Shown: positions 8,116 to 17,999 of the stretch, one piece after another
Position numbering within the stretch: position 1 is the first letter of the stretch
Layout: each line of letters opens with the position of its first letter
Source: Curvibacter sp. PD_MW3
GTDB lineage: Bacteria; Pseudomonadota; Gammaproteobacteria; Burkholderiales; Burkholderiaceae_C
Length of the DNA stretch: 64,000 nucleotides
Assembly (NCBI GenBank): GCA_002633085.1
Contig: NSIV01000006.1
Location: forward strand, 62,001 to 126,000
Direction: 5' to 3'
Position numbers and translations under genes: made by a program
The notes under the pieces: model-generated
Database searches by the model: none
What the model was told of the DNA's origin: nothing
Seen by the model: only the letters and a program-made list of their open reading frames with translations

Positions 8116-9054
8116 TCAGCCCAGTTCAGCCAGGCGTTTGTCTTGTCGCCGCGTCAGGCGTTCGATGTCCGCCACATCCTGCGCCGACAACTTTGGCCCC
8201 GGCTTGCGCACCGCTTCAGAGACAATGACACCACGCTTCCAAAGAATGTGCTTGCGCACGGCCAGCCCGATACCGGCCTGCTGTTCATAGCGCGCCAGCG
8301 GCAGGTAGGCGTCGAACAGGTCGTGCGCGCGCTCAATGTTGCCGGCTGCATGCGCAGCACACACGTCCACCATCATCTCCGGGTAGGCAAAGCCGGTCAT
8401 GGCACCGTCGGCGCCGCGGGTCAGCTCTTCCGGCAGGAACAGGCCGCCGCCGTTGCCGGTGAGGATGGAAATGCGCTTGAGTTCGCCCTTGTCGCTGGCA
8501 GCCCGGATGGCTGAAAGCTTGGCCAGGCCCGGACAGTCCTCGTGCTTGAGCATGACGCAGGTGGGCGAATTCTTCAGGATCTTCAGAATGACACCGGTGG
8601 ACATCTGCACGCCGGTCGAGACCGGATGGTCTTGCAGCACCCAGGGTACGTCCGGCCCGAGGGTTTCGTTGACCATGTCGAAGTAGGCCGTGATCTGGTC
8701 GTCGGTACGCACGGTCGAGGGCGGCGCCACCATCACGCCGGCAGCCCCGAGATCCATCACGCTTTGCGTGAGTTCGCGCATGGGCGCGAAGCCGGGTGCC
8801 GACGCACCCACCACCACCGGCACACGGCCAGCCACACGCGCCAGCACCTGCTTGACGAAGGTACGCGACTCCTCCATGGTGAGCTTCGTGGCCTCCCCCA
8901 TGATGCCGAGCACGGTCAGTCCCGTGACGCCTTTTTCCAGGCAGAAATCCACCATGCGGTCGGTACTGGCCAGGTCCAGCGCGCCGCTGTCGGTGAAGGG
9001 GGTGACGGCGATCAGGTACACGCCCTTGGCCGAGGTATCGAGTTGCTTGCCCAC
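8116..9054 (-). CDS. DapA-family (Schiff-base) aldolase/lyase, not true DapA
   Basis: 312 residues from GTG 9054, which has GGAG six bases upstream; the frame continues to 9123 without a better site. The TIM-barrel family motifs are recognisable: GIMGE (50-54, in place of GTTGE) and MLKHED with the Schiff-base Lys170. The YNVPSRT segment of dihydrodipicolinate synthase is replaced by LQDHPVSTG, so the catalytic Tyr is Gln141. The enzyme therefore probably cleaves or condenses another 2-oxo acid with pyruvate. It lies downstream of the MCP gene, beyond a terminator. Confidence 0.8.
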   Translation of the reverse strand: MGKQLDTSAKGVYLIAVTPFTDSGALDLASTDRMVDFCLEKGVTGLTVLGIMGEATKLTMEESRTFVKQVLARVAGRVPVVVGASAPGFAPMRELTQSVMDLGAAGVMVAPPSTVRTDDQITAYFDMVNETLGPDVPWVLQDHPVSTGVQMSTGVILKILKNSPTCVMLKHEDCPGLAKLSAIRAASDKGELKRISILTGNGGGLFLPEELTRGADGAMTGFAYPEMMVDVCAAHAAGNIERAHDLFDAYLPLARYEQQAGIGLAVRKHILWKRGVIVSEAVRKPGPKLSAQDVADIERLTRRQDKRLAELG

Positions 9055-9112
9055 TTGCTGCTCCAGTTTTGAGTGTCGAGCGTGAGCATACCGCTCAACA
9101 CGGTCACCCATG

Positions 9113-9136
9113 AAAAACGGCACCCGCAGGTGCCGT
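9113..9136 (-). terminator. intrinsic terminator after the MCP gene
   Basis: On the minus strand an 8-bp stem (ACGGCACC / GGTGCCGT) with a four-base loop is followed by five T. It lies 26 bases past the chemotaxis receptor stop and before the GTG of the DapA-like gene. Confidence 0.85.
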
Positions 9137-9161
9137 TGATCAAATGCCGTGGTGCGTGGGC

Positions 9162-10913
9162 TTAGAAGGTTTCCCAGTCGTCTGCGTTATCCGACGCACT
9201 GGCCTTAGGGGCCGGTTTGGGCGCCGGAGCACTGAGCTTGACGGCAGGCGCCTTGGCTGTTGCGGGGGATTTGCTGGCTGCAGCCACCTGTTTCGGTGCG
9301 GCACTGTACGAGGTCGGTGCAACCGGAGCACTGCGGTAGGCTGTCTGGCTGTCTTGCGCACTGAGCTTGAACACCGCCACCGTCTGCACCAGGTCCTGCG
9401 CCTGCGCACGCAGGCTGGAAGCAGCCGCGGCCATCTCTTCCACCAGCGCAGCGTTCTGTTGCGTGGCCTGGTCCATCTGGGTGATGGCTTCGCCCACTTG
9501 GGCCACGCCTTGGCTTTGCTCGGAGCTGGCGGCACTGATCTCACCCATGATGTCAGTCACGCGACGGATGCTACTCACCACCTCACTCATGGTGCTGCCC
9601 GCCTGGTCGACCAGGGCCGTACCCTGCTCGACCCGCTGCACGCTGTCGGTGATCAGGGTCTTGATTTCCTTCGCCGCTTCGGCCGAACGACCGGCCAGGC
9701 TGCGCACTTCGCTGGCCACCACGGCAAAACCACGCCCTTGTTCGCCGGCGCGAGCCGCTTCCACAGCCGCGTTCAGCGCCAGGATGTTGGTCTGGAAGGC
9801 AATGCCGTCGATGACGCTGATGATGTCGTTGATCTTGCGGCTCGAATCATTGATGCCCTTCATGGTGTCGACCACCTGGGCCACCACTTCACCACCCTGG
9901 ATGGCAACGGTCGAAGCACTTTGAGCGAGTTGATTGGCCTGGCGAGCGTTGTCGGCGTTCTGTTTGACAGTGGAACTCAGTTCTTCCATCGAGGCGGCGG
10001 TTTCTTCCAGCGCGCTGGCCTGGCTTTCGGTGCGGGCCGACAGATCGGTATTACCTTGGGCAATCTCGGCACTGGCGGTGGCCACCGATTCGCTACCTTC
10101 GCGTACGTGGGCCACGATCTTGGCCACGTTGTCACGCATGGTCTTGATGCCGTGCATGATGCTGGCGTCATCGCCCGGCTTGAGCGCAATATCGACGCTC
10201 ATATCACCTTGCGCCATGCGATGCGTGATGGCATTCGCTGTGTCAGGCTCGCCACCCAGTTGCTTGACGATGCTGCGCGCGATCAGCAAACCGATGCCCA
10301 GCAGAATGGCCGCCAGCACCAGTGAGCCCAACCCGGACTGAATCGCCCGCGCCATGATGGCCGAATCCACCATGTCCACATAAACGCCCGACCCGATGAG
10401 CCATCCCCAGGGAGCGAAGCCCTTGACGTAGGAAACTTTCTGCACCGGCTTGTCGTTGCCAGGCTTGGGCCACATGTAGAACACATCGCCGGCACCGTCG
10501 GCCTTGACGACTTTCACCATTTCCTGGAAAAAATACTTGCCGGTGGGATCCTTAAGTTGGCTCTGGTCCTTGCCGTCCATATCCGGTTTGATCGGATGCA
10601 TCACCATCTTGGATTGCAGGTCGTTGATCCAGAAGTACTCGGAGCCGCTGTAACGCAATGCCTTGATGGCATCCAAGGCGCGTTGCTTGGCTTCGTCTTC
10701 GCTGATCTTGCCTTTGGTGGCTTGGTCATGGAAATGCACCATCAGACCATGCGCGACTTCCACCGTCTGGCGCACGGCGCTTTGCCGCTCTTGCATGAGC
10801 ATGCTGCGTTCCGTGAACGTGAAGAAGACCAGCAAGATGACCAGACCGATGATGGCACTAGCAATCAGCAAGCCAAGACGCTTGGCAACGGTATAGGAAG
10901 AAAGTCGAAACAT
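9162..10913 (-). CDS. methyl-accepting chemotaxis protein with sCache domain
   Basis: 583 residues from ATG 10913 (GGAG upstream). Order: membrane segment about 10-32; periplasmic single-Cache domain about 35-185 ([16 protein letters not shown] and [19 protein letters not shown] are signature stretches); second membrane segment about 190-212; HAMP; cytoplasmic signalling hairpin with [20 protein letters not shown]. The protein ends in DWETF, close to the NWETF tail that tethers CheR/CheB in enteric receptors. It controls CheA for flagellar taxis; the ligand is probably a small organic acid by family precedent (inference). A FliA-like -10 lies upstream. Confidence 0.95.
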   Translation of the reverse strand: MFRLSSYTVAKRLGLLIASAIIGLVILLVFFTFTERSMLMQERQSAVRQTVEVAHGLMVHFHDQATKGKISEDEAKQRALDAIKALRYSGSEYFWINDLQSKMVMHPIKPDMDGKDQSQLKDPTGKYFFQEMVKVVKADGAGDVFYMWPKPGNDKPVQKVSYVKGFAPWGWLIGSGVYVDMVDSAIMARAIQSGLGSLVLAAILLGIGLLIARSIVKQLGGEPDTANAITHRMAQGDMSVDIALKPGDDASIMHGIKTMRDNVAKIVAHVREGSESVATASAEIAQGNTDLSARTESQASALEETAASMEELSSTVKQNADNARQANQLAQSASTVAIQGGEVVAQVVDTMKGINDSSRKINDIISVIDGIAFQTNILALNAAVEAARAGEQGRGFAVVASEVRSLAGRSAEAAKEIKTLITDSVQRVEQGTALVDQAGSTMSEVVSSIRRVTDIMGEISAASSEQSQGVAQVGEAITQMDQATQQNAALVEEMAAAASSLRAQAQDLVQTVAVFKLSAQDSQTAYRSAPVAPTSYSAAPKQVAAASKSPATAKAPAVKLSAPAPKPAPKASASDNADDWETF

Positions 10914-10967
10914 ACGGGCGCTCCGTTTCAGCCGAGGATCGCTCGGCAAAAATATAAGTTAATACTG

Positions 10968-10975
10968 ATATCGGC
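10968..10975 (-). promoter_or_regulatory. possible sigma-28 (FliA) -10 element for the MCP gene
   Basis: Minus-strand GCCGATAT matches seven of eight bases of the FliA -10 consensus GCCGATAA, 55 bases before the MCP start, where such promoters are expected for chemotaxis receptors. The corresponding -35 (TAAA-like) is poor, which lowers confidence. A small hairpin, GCCGAG/CTCGGC at 10931-10947, lies in the resulting leader. Confidence 0.4.
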
Positions 10976-11322
10976 CTGTTTCTTCCTTCCCTGAATACAA
11001 AAATGCGCGCAGCCCTTTCGGAAGACAATGCGCGCACTCAAAATATCTGACTAAAACTTGAACAGGTACGAGACTATGTGACTAGCTTATGACTAGTCCA
11101 ACATACGAGAGGGAGTATAAAAAGATGTCACTCCTGTGACAAGCCAGTAAAGCAGTTTTGCCACAAATGATGGCAATAAGTAAACATATTGTTTTAATGC
11201 ACCACAAAACAGCATTAATTTACCGAATTGAGTGCGATATCGCCCACGCCAGCGGCAAGCCAAAGCGGACTTTCGGCGTGGAGAGACAGATCGATTGCCG
11301 GGCGGGCGATCAGCGGCTGTGA
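10976..11322. other. intergenic region between the MCP gene and dsbB
   Basis: No credible gene. The stretch is more AT-rich than its surroundings. Two copies of the self-complementary octamer TGCGCGCA occur at about 11009-11038, 16 bases apart, able to form a hairpin. A minus-strand open frame reaching into dsbB is judged chance. Both flanking genes read leftward, so this holds the dsbB 3' end and the MCP promoter. Confidence 0.6.
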
Positions 11323-11838
11323 TCAGGCGCGGCGCATACGGCGGACAAGCAGTCCCAAGGCCAACAGGCCGATGGCCACGAAGCACAGGAAGGACCAGTT
11401 GGCGATGGAGCCGCCCAGGAAAGTCCAGTCCACAGCCGAGCAGTCACCACTGCCCTTGAAGATCATGGGAATGACACGTTGCAGCGGGAAGGTTTCGATC
11501 ATGCCGTAGAGATCGCGGCCGCAACTCACCACCTCGGGCGGATACCACTGGAGCCAGCTTTGGCGGGCGGCGACAAAGGCGCCGAAGCCAGCCAGCACGG
11601 CGAGCAACACTGCCCCCCCGATATGCAAGCTTTTCCGGCTTGTTGAGCCCGTCAATGCTGCGACAAGCGCTATCAAAACAAGAGCGTACCGCTGCACAAT
11701 GCACATCGGGCACGGCTCCAGGCCCACCACGTGCTGCAGGTAGAGGCCAAAGGCCAGCAAAGCAACACAGACCGCACTGATGGCAGCAAAGACGCGGCGG
11801 GGATGGGTATCAAACCAGGTGAGCAAAATCATTTTCAT
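11323..11838 (-). CDS. dsbB: disulfide bond formation protein B
   Basis: 171 residues with four membrane segments. Cys pairs are CPMC at 43-46 in the first periplasmic loop and Cys106 (SCGRDLYGM) with Cys133 (GDCSAVDW) in the second, exactly the DsbB pattern, plus Arg50 of VQRY near the quinone site. It reoxidises DsbA and passes electrons to ubiquinone in the inner membrane. Start ATG at 11838. Its interior stretch CTTGTTTTGATAGCGCTTGTC resembles the type A repeat core, but it also fits the conserved membrane helix, so it is not called a repeat. Confidence 0.95.
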   Translation of the reverse strand: MKMILLTWFDTHPRRVFAAISAVCVALLAFGLYLQHVVGLEPCPMCIVQRYALVLIALVAALTGSTSRKSLHIGGAVLLAVLAGFGAFVAARQSWLQWYPPEVVSCGRDLYGMIETFPLQRVIPMIFKGSGDCSAVDWTFLGGSIANWSFLCFVAIGLLALGLLVRRMRRA

Positions 11839-12061
11839 TCTCTAAAGACACATGGGGGCTAACGGGGTATCACGATCCGTGTTGCACCCGCTTGGAAACC
11901 GGATGTTCAGTATCGTTGCGCAGATCTTGGCATTGCCGTATTGTGCTCGGGTTGGAATGCCTGTCTGCGATTTGGTTCCCGGCTAAGGCCTGCCAGCGCC
12001 AAACGCGCAGAACGGCTGTTCGAAAGCGGGCAAGATGCCACATAACCATTAGGAGCTTGTG

Positions 12062-12523
12062 ATGAAACTCTTCCGTATTTCCGTATCCGTCGTCAGTTTG
12101 GCTGCACTCTTCGCGCTTGGCGCCTGCACGAACGCCCCGGTCAACACCTCCGATTCAGGATCGTCTTATCCTCAATCCAACATCTATCCGGGGTATGGCG
12201 TCGTGCAGTCGATCGAGCTTGTCCCCCAAGCCAATACAGGTATCGGTGCCAGCACCGTCATTGGCGGCGTGGTCGGTGGACTCCTGGGTAACCAAGTGGG
12301 CCAGGGTGATGGCAAGACCGCGGCCACTGTGCTGGGTGCGGCCGGTGGCGCCTATGCCGGTCACGAACTGGAAAAACGAAAGCAACAGCAGGCACCCAGT
12401 GCCTACAAGATCACGGTGCGCATGAACGATGGCGCGCATCAAACGTGGACGCAAAACACCAGTGACGACCTCCGGGTTGGCGATCGGGTGAAGATCGAGA
12501 ACGGCACGGCCCAGCGCTATTGA
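12062..12523 (+). CDS. glycine-zipper outer-membrane lipoprotein (17 kDa antigen/SlyB-like)
   Basis: 153 residues. The signal peptide ends in lipobox LGAC with Cys22 as the predicted lipidated residue. A glycine-zipper 2TM segment follows (residues about 60-100: VIGGVVGGLLGNQVGQGDGK and VLGAAGGAYAGHELEK), then a beta-rich C-terminal domain. AGGAG lies six bases before ATG 12062. Such proteins sit in the outer membrane; SlyB relatives help envelope integrity under PhoP or stress control. No regulatory site was recognised in the 222-base upstream gap, and it is convergent with cysA. Confidence 0.85.
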   Translation: MKLFRISVSVVSLAALFALGACTNAPVNTSDSGSSYPQSNIYPGYGVVQSIELVPQANTGIGASTVIGGVVGGLLGNQVGQGDGKTAATVLGAAGGAYAGHELEKRKQQQAPSAYKITVRMNDGAHQTWTQNTSDDLRVGDRVKIENGTAQRY

Positions 12524-12577
12524 GCTGGGCCTGGCCCTCAGTTCACTACCGATTGAAACCGGTTTAGCCCCGCCCGT

Positions 12578-13699
12578 TCAAGCCACGGGCGCTTCAACAA
12601 AGACCCGCGCCTTGCGCGGTGTCAACACCAGCACTTCGCCCTCCATCAACGCGAGTTCTCGGTACTGTGACGCAGGAATCTGCGCCTCGATCACCGCCTG
12701 GTCCCCAGCTTGGGGGGCGTCCTCGGGAATCAGTTCCAGTCGGGCGATCGGGCCCACCACAATGGCGCGGCTGAGCCGGGCCACGATGCCGCTCGGCCGC
12801 CCGGTGTCGCTGGCTTCCGAGCCTGGCGTGTAGCGTTGCACCTCGAAGTCGTGCGGCCGCACATAGGCAAAGGCCTTGGCATCCTCGGCGTCGCGGTGTT
12901 CCGGCGAGTCCAGCCGCACGCCCTGCTGGCCGGAGCCGATCACCACCTCGCCCTGCTCCACCCGGCCGTGGAACAGGTTGACGTCGCCCAGGAAGCCGTA
13001 GACGAAGGGGCTGGCCGGCTGGTCCCACACCTGCTGCGGCGAGCCGATCTGCTCGACCTGGCCGCCGTTCATCAGCACCACGCGGTCAGCCACTTCCAGC
13101 GCCTCCTCCTGGTCGTGCGTGACGAAGATGCTGGTCACATGTAGCTCGTCGTGCAGGCGGCGCAACCAGCGGCGCAATTCCTTGCGCACCTTGGCATCGA
13201 GCGCGCCAAAGGGTTCGTCCAGCAGCAGCACCTTGGGCTCCACCGCCAGCGCGCGCGCCAGGGCAATGCGTTGGCGTTGACCGCCCGAGAGCTGCGAGGG
13301 GTAGCGATCGGCCAGCCAGTCCAGCTGCACCAGGCTCAGCAGTTCATGCACCTTGGACTTGATCTGCGCCTCGCTCGGGCGCTGGCTCCTGGGCTTGACG
13401 CGCAGGCCGAAGGCCACGTTCTCGAACACGGTCATGTGGCGAAACAAGGCGTAGTGCTGGAACACGAAACCGACCTGGCGCTCGCGTACATGCACGTCGG
13501 TGGTGTCTTCGCCGCTGAACAGGATGCTGCCCTGGTCGGGCGTTTCCAGCCCGGCGATGATGCGCAGCAGCGTGGTCTTGCCGCAGCCCGAGGGGCCGAG
13601 CAGCGCCACCAGTTCACCGGACTGGATGTCGAGGCTGACATCGCGCAGGGCGTGAAAGTCGCCGAACTGCTTGTTGACATTGCGGATTTCGATGCTCAT
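12578..13699 (-). CDS. cysA: sulfate/thiosulfate ABC transporter ATP-binding protein
   Basis: 373 residues. Walker [10 protein letters not shown] starts at residue 35, the signature is LSGGQRQR, Walker B is [11 protein letters not shown], followed by the H-loop FVTHDQEEA and a C-terminal TOBE-like regulatory domain containing [10 protein letters not shown]. This is the CysA type of the CUT1-like family. It energises sulfate and thiosulfate import with CysT and CysW. It is the last gene of sbp-cysT-cysW-cysA, nine bases from cysW. Confidence 0.95.
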   Translation of the reverse strand: MSIEIRNVNKQFGDFHALRDVSLDIQSGELVALLGPSGCGKTTLLRIIAGLETPDQGSILFSGEDTTDVHVRERQVGFVFQHYALFRHMTVFENVAFGLRVKPRSQRPSEAQIKSKVHELLSLVQLDWLADRYPSQLSGGQRQRIALARALAVEPKVLLLDEPFGALDAKVRKELRRWLRRLHDELHVTSIFVTHDQEEALEVADRVVLMNGGQVEQIGSPQQVWDQPASPFVYGFLGDVNLFHGRVEQGEVVIGSGQQGVRLDSPEHRDAEDAKAFAYVRPHDFEVQRYTPGSEASDTGRPSGIVARLSRAIVVGPIARLELIPEDAPQAGDQAVIEAQIPASQYRELALMEGEVLVLTPRKARVFVEAPVA

Positions 13700-13708
13700 G
13701 GTTGTCTT

Positions 13709-14617
13709 TCAGCGAGCCGGCACGGCGGACGTAAGAAGGGATGGCCGCTCCGGCGGCAGTTCGGCGGCGGCCTTGAGCTCGCGCTCGTGCCGCCACTCGA
13801 CGATGGACTTGATGACCAGGGTGACCAGCGCCAGGAGCGCCAGCAGCGAGGCCACGGCAAAGGCAGCGACAGACTGGTACTCGTTGTAGAGCACCTCCAC
13901 ATGCAGCGGCATGGTGTTGGTCTGGCCGCGGATGTGGCCCGAGACCACCGACACCGCACCGAACTCGCCCATGGCGCGCGCATTACACAGGATGACGCCG
14001 TAGATCAGGCCCCACTTGATGTTGGGCAGGGTCACGTACCAGAAGGTCTGCCAGCCGGTGGCGCCCAGCACGATGGCGGCCTGCTCTTCCTCATTGCCCT
14101 GTGCCTGCATCAGTGGAATCAGCTCGCGGGCGATGAAGGGAAAGGTCACGAACACCGTGGCCAGCACGATGCCGGGCACCGCAAAGATGATCTTGATGTC
14201 GTGCTCGGCCAGCCAGGGTCCGAACCAGCCCTGGGCGCCGAAGATCAGCACGTAGATCAGGCCCGACACCACGGGCGAGACCGAGAACGGCAGATCGACC
14301 AGCGTGGTGAGGAAGGCCTTGCCGCGGAACTCGTACTTGGCGATGGCCCAGGCCGCGGCCACGCCGAACACCAGGTTCAGCGGCACAGCAATGGCGGCGG
14401 TGATCACCGTCAGACGAATGGCGGCCCAGGCATCGGGCTCCTTCAGCGCTTCCCAGTAAGCGTCCCAGCCCTTGCGCAGCGCCTCGGTGAACACGGCCGC
14501 CAGCGGCAGCACCAGGAACAGCAGCATGAAACCCAAGGCGAGACCGATGAGCGTCCAGCGCACCCAGCCCGGCTCGGTGGTACCGGCCCTGGCCGTACGT
14601 TTGCTTTGTTGGCTCAT
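13709..14617 (-). CDS. cysW: sulfate ABC transporter permease CysW
   Basis: 302 residues with six membrane segments and the binding-protein-dependent transport loop ([20 protein letters not shown]) that contacts the ATPase. [20 protein letters not shown] is the conserved CysW stretch after it. It forms the inner-membrane channel with CysT. Its ATG overlaps the cysT stop by four bases (ATGA-type junction), indicating translational coupling. Confidence 0.95.
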   Translation of the reverse strand: MSQQSKRTARAGTTEPGWVRWTLIGLALGFMLLFLVLPLAAVFTEALRKGWDAYWEALKEPDAWAAIRLTVITAAIAVPLNLVFGVAAAWAIAKYEFRGKAFLTTLVDLPFSVSPVVSGLIYVLIFGAQGWFGPWLAEHDIKIIFAVPGIVLATVFVTFPFIARELIPLMQAQGNEEEQAAIVLGATGWQTFWYVTLPNIKWGLIYGVILCNARAMGEFGAVSVVSGHIRGQTNTMPLHVEVLYNEYQSVAAFAVASLLALLALVTLVIKSIVEWRHERELKAAAELPPERPSLLTSAVPAR

Positions 14618-15507
14618 GCCGATGCTCCCGAGCGTTTACGCTGCCAGGCTTGCAGCGCGTTGATCAGTAATAGCAAGACGAAGGAAAAGACCAGCATCAC
14701 CAGGGCCACGGCAGTGGCGCCGGCGTAGTCGTACTGCTCCAGCTTGCCGATGATGATGAGCGGCGTGATCTCCGACACCATGGGCATGTTGCCGGCGATG
14801 AAGATCACCGAGCCGTATTCGCCGATGGCGCGGGCAAAGGCCATGGCGAAACCGGTCAGCAAAGCCGGCGCGATGGACGGAAAGATCACCCGGGTAAAGG
14901 TCTGCCAGCGCGTGGCACCCAGGCAGGTGGCGGCCTCTTCCAGCTCCTTCTCGGCGTCTTCCAGCACCGGTTGCACCGTGCGCACCACGAACGGCAGGCC
15001 GATGAAGATGAGCGCGATCACCACGCCGGCCGGCTTGAACGCCAGCTGAATGCCGTGCGGCTCCAGGTACTGGCCGACCCAGCCGTTGCCGGCCAGCAAG
15101 GCCGTCAAGGAAATGCCGGCCACGGCGGTCGGCAGCGCAAACGGCAGGTCCACCAGCGCATCGACGATCTTCTTGCCTGGAAAGGAATAGCGCACCAGCA
15201 CCCAGGCCACCAGCAGGCCGGCCACCACATTGACCAGCGCTGCCAGGAAAGAAGCGCCGAACGTCAAACGGTAGGACGCCAACACACGCGGCGAGCTGAC
15301 CGCTTCCCAGAACTGATCGAAGGACAGCGTGAAGGTCTTGAAGAACAACGCCGACAAGGGAATGAGCACGATCAGGCTCAGGTACAGCACGGTGTAGCCC
15401 AGCGTCAGGTTGAAGCCGGGTAGCACGCGTTTGGGGCTGCGCCGGATCGGACGCTGGCGCGCGCCAGGCGAAACCAGGGCGGCTGCGGGAGCGAAGGCAA
15501 CCGTCAT
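14614..15507 (-). CDS. cysT: sulfate ABC transporter permease CysT (CysU)
   Basis: 297 residues with a short basic N-terminus ([18 protein letters not shown]) and six membrane segments. The EAA loop is [19 protein letters not shown], followed by [20 protein letters not shown], the CysT counterpart of the CysW motif. Partner of CysW in the sulfate/thiosulfate channel. It lies four bases from the sbp stop, within one transcription unit. Confidence 0.95.
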   Translation of the reverse strand: MTVAFAPAAALVSPGARQRPIRRSPKRVLPGFNLTLGYTVLYLSLIVLIPLSALFFKTFTLSFDQFWEAVSSPRVLASYRLTFGASFLAALVNVVAGLLVAWVLVRYSFPGKKIVDALVDLPFALPTAVAGISLTALLAGNGWVGQYLEPHGIQLAFKPAGVVIALIFIGLPFVVRTVQPVLEDAEKELEEAATCLGATRWQTFTRVIFPSIAPALLTGFAMAFARAIGEYGSVIFIAGNMPMVSEITPLIIIGKLEQYDYAGATAVALVMLVFSFVLLLLINALQAWQRKRSGASA

Positions 15508-15511
15508 GGCG

Positions 15512-16510
15512 TCACTTCACCGTGTAGAGCTTGTCGAACTGGCCGCCGTCGTTGAAGTGCACTTTCTGCGCTTCACCCAGGCTGCCAAAGTAGTCCTGCA
15601 CCGTGAAGAACTGGATCGGCTTGAAGGTGCCGGCGTATTTCTTCAAGATGGCCGGGTTGCGCGGACGCAGCGCGTGTTTGGCAGCGATTTCCTGTGCTTC
15701 GTCCGAGTAGAGGTAGTCCAGGTAGGCACGTGCCAGGTCGCCGGTGCCCTTCTTGGCCACCGTGCGCTCAACCACCGCCACCGGGTTCTCGGTCACGAGG
15801 CTGCTGGACGGGTGAATCGCATCCACCTTGCCGGCACCGAACTCGCGGTCCACCGACACCACTTCGGACTCGAAGGTGATCAGCACATCGCCGATGTTGC
15901 GCTGCAGGAAGATGGTGGTAGCGTCGCGCCCGCCCTTGGCCAGCACCGGCACGTTCTTGAACAGCTTGCCCACGAACTCGGCGGCCTGCGCGTCGGTACC
16001 TCCCTTCTTGCGCACCGAACCCCAGGCCGCCAGGTAGGCCATGCGGCCGTTGCCGCCGGTCTTGGGGTTGACCACGATCACCTGCACACCGGGCTTGATG
16101 AGGTCGTCCCAGTCGCGGATAGCTTTCGGGTTGCCCTGGCGCACCAGGAACAGCATGGTGGACGTGGTGGGTGAAGCATTGTTGGGGAAGCGCTTGGCCC
16201 AGTCGGCCGCCACCAGGCCCTTGCTGGCCAGGAACTCGATGTCGGTGGTGGTGTTCATGGTCACCACGTCGGCGTCCAGGCCGTCGGCCACGGCGCGCGC
16301 CTGGGCGCTGGAGCCGCCGTGCGCCTGGTCGACCTTGACGTCCTTGCCGGTGGTCTTCTTGTAATGGGCCGTGAAGGCGGTGTTGTAGTCCTTGTAGAAC
16401 TCGCGTGCCACGTCGTAGGAAGCGTTCAGCAGCGTCTGAGATGCTACAAAATTGCTAGCTGTCAGCGCAACAGCGGCAAGGGAAAGAGTGGCAATTTGCT
16501 TAAATTTCAT
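15512..16510 (-). CDS. sbp: periplasmic sulfate-binding protein
   Basis: 332 residues with a cleaved signal peptide (about residues 1-24, ending ASNFVASQ). Sulfate-binding family motifs: LLNASYDVAREFYKDYN at the mature N-terminus, QAHGGSSAQARAVADGLDAD, and NPKTGGNGRMAYLAAW. It delivers sulfate or thiosulfate to CysTWA. First gene of the operon. A perfect inverted repeat lies upstream at 16587. Part of the signal-peptide coding region overlaps a short dispersed repeat (16443-16492). A second paralog is encoded at 35470. Confidence 0.95.
   Translation of the reverse strand: MKFKQIATLSLAAVALTASNFVASQTLLNASYDVAREFYKDYNTAFTAHYKKTTGKDVKVDQAHGGSSAQARAVADGLDADVVTMNTTTDIEFLASKGLVAADWAKRFPNNASPTTSTMLFLVRQGNPKAIRDWDDLIKPGVQVIVVNPKTGGNGRMAYLAAWGSVRKKGGTDAQAAEFVGKLFKNVPVLAKGGRDATTIFLQRNIGDVLITFESEVVSVDREFGAGKVDAIHPSSSLVTENPVAVVERTVAKKGTGDLARAYLDYLYSDEAQEIAAKHALRPRNPAILKKYAGTFKPIQFFTVQDYFGSLGEAQKVHFNDGGQFDKLYTVK
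16443..16492 (+). repeat. type A short dispersed repeat overlapping the sbp signal-peptide codons
   Basis: Plus-strand core GCTACAAAATTGCTAGCT, then GTCAGCGC, then GGCAAGGG. It matches the layout and many bases of the copies at 38733 (GCTACTAAAAGAATAGCT ... GGCAAGGGC) and 44740 (GCTACTGAAACCATAGCT ... GAGGGCC). Here it lies antisense to the sbp signal sequence. Confidence 0.6.
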
Positions 16511-16586
16511 GGTGTGCGAACCGGTTGTTTCGGCGTAGGTAGGTATTGTCTGGAGGGAACCTCCAAACCCAAACTATTGTTTTGTG

Positions 16587-16612
16587 CTTAGTTAATAACC
16601 AACGTAACTAAG
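16587..16612. promoter_or_regulatory. perfect 8-bp inverted repeat upstream of sbp-cysTWA
   Basis: CTTAGTTA (16587-16594) and TAACTAAG (16605-16612) flank a 10-base spacer, 77 bases upstream of the sbp start. The size and symmetry suit a LysR-type regulator such as CysB. The assignment is inference; the symmetry is seen. Confidence 0.5.
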
Positions 16613-16626
16613 CGCGGGAACAGGCC

Positions 16627-17235
16627 TTAGGCGGCGTGCAGAGACGCGCTTGATTCCGGCTGGGATACGGCGTTGGCCGCAGCACTGGCCACGGTGGTCA
16701 GCCCACCCTCACCCATCAGCGACTGCAGCAGAGCCACGCCCAGCGGCCATTCGCCGTGGCCGGAGTCGACGTTGATGTGACCGGCGTCCGGCACGCGTAC
16801 AAACTCGCTGCCCCAGTTACGCGCGTAGGCACCCGACAGCCGAATCGGGCAGAACGGGTCGTTGCTGCTGGCTACCAGAATGCTGCGGTACGGCAGCTTC
16901 TGGCATGGCGCCGGCGCGAAATCGGCCAGCACGGCGCGGCGCTCCGGATCGGCCGGCGCCACCAGCAGTGCGCCCTGGATGCGTGATGCAACTTCAGGCG
17001 GCAGATGCGTGACGGCAATACAGCCCAGGCTGTGTGCCACCACCACCACCGGCCCCGGCTGGGCCTCGATGGTGCGGCTGATGGTGTTGACCCAGGCGGC
17101 CCGCGCCGGTGTCAGCCAGTTGTCCTGCTGAACCCGCACGGTGCGCGCATAGCGCTCGGCCCACAGGCTTTGCCAGTGGCCCGGGCCGGAGTCGCGCCAG
17201 CCGGGGACGATGAGGATGCGCAGATCGCTTGCCAT
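16627..17235 (-). CDS. RBBP9/YdeN-family alpha/beta hydrolase
   Basis: 202 residues. The N-terminal signature VPGWRDSGPGHWQSLWAERY and nucleophile elbow VVAHSLGC (Ser in AHSLG) define the RBBP9/YdeN serine-hydrolase family. A late SSNDPFC supplies the acid and DAGHINVDSGHGEWP the His. Cytoplasmic, no signal peptide; substrate unknown. It lies 21 bases downstream of the peroxiredoxin gene on the same strand and may share its transcript. Confidence 0.88.
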   Translation of the reverse strand: MASDLRILIVPGWRDSGPGHWQSLWAERYARTVRVQQDNWLTPARAAWVNTISRTIEAQPGPVVVVAHSLGCIAVTHLPPEVASRIQGALLVAPADPERRAVLADFAPAPCQKLPYRSILVASSNDPFCPIRLSGAYARNWGSEFVRVPDAGHINVDSGHGEWPLGVALLQSLMGEGGLTTVASAAANAVSQPESSASLHAA

Positions 17236-17256
17236 TGGAGGTACCGCCGCTTGCGC

Positions 17257-17898
17257 TTATTTGTTGGGCTGCGGCGTCAGGCGCAGGTAGGGGCGCACCG
17301 CCTTGAAGCCCTTGGGAAAGCGCTGCGCCAGCTCGGCCGGGTCCTGCAGGCTAGGTACGATGACCACGTCATCGCCGTCCTTCCAGTTGGCCGGGGTGGC
17401 GACCTTGTGGCTGTCGGTCAGTTGCAGCGAATCGATGACGCGCAGGATCTCGTCGAAGTTGCGGCCCGTGCTCGCCGGGTAGGTGAAGGTGGTGCGAATC
17501 ACCTTCTTCGGGTCGATGATGAACACGCTGCGCACCGTGGCGGTGGTCGAAGCGTTCGGGTGGATCATGTCGTACAGCCCGGCCACTTTCTTGTCGGCAT
17601 CGGCCAGGATGGGGAAGTTGACCGTGGTGTTCTGCGTCTCGTTGATGTCGTTCACCCACTTGGCATGGGAGTCGAGCGGGTCGACGCTCACCGCGATCGG
17701 CTTGACACCGCGCTTGGCGAATTCGCTGGCCAGGGCCGCGGTTTTGCCCAGTTCCGTGGTGCACACCGGCGTGAAATCGGCCGGGTGGGAGAACAGCACC
17801 ACCCAGGAATTGCCTGCCCACTGGTGGAATTGAATGGGGCCGGCGGTGGAATCTTGCGTGAAATCGGGGGCGGTGTCGCCGAGTCTGAGTGTCGTCAT
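17257..17898 (-). CDS. 1-Cys peroxiredoxin (Prx6/AhpC-TSA family)
   Basis: 213 residues from ATG 17898, preceded by AGGAG; an in-frame ATG 12 codons upstream lacks a better site. Peroxidatic Cys46 sits in HPADFTPVCTTELG. The long C-terminal domain (PYLRLTPQPN end) marks the Prx6 group, with no obvious resolving Cys. It reduces hydrogen and organic peroxides in the cytoplasm. Its place in a sulfur-acquisition region and next to a thioredoxin-like gene fits sulfur-starvation-induced peroxiredoxins (inference). Confidence 0.92.
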   Translation of the reverse strand: MTTLRLGDTAPDFTQDSTAGPIQFHQWAGNSWVVLFSHPADFTPVCTTELGKTAALASEFAKRGVKPIAVSVDPLDSHAKWVNDINETQNTTVNFPILADADKKVAGLYDMIHPNASTTATVRSVFIIDPKKVIRTTFTYPASTGRNFDEILRVIDSLQLTDSHKVATPANWKDGDDVVIVPSLQDPAELAQRFPKGFKAVRPYLRLTPQPNK

Positions 17899-17999
17899 GT
17901 CAAGCTCCTGATGAACAATGAAAGTCATTGTCAAAGCAGAGCAACAAAACTCAAACGAATATGTAGTAGTTAGCTAATACGAAAAAACAGATGAAGCAA

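Noticed and set aside
11093..11386. Minus-strand 97-codon frame with a hydrophobic end in the MCP-dsbB gap
   Set aside because: Overlaps the dsbB 3' end, has an Arg/Pro-rich start and no ribosome site; hydrophobicity comes from the AT-rich gap.
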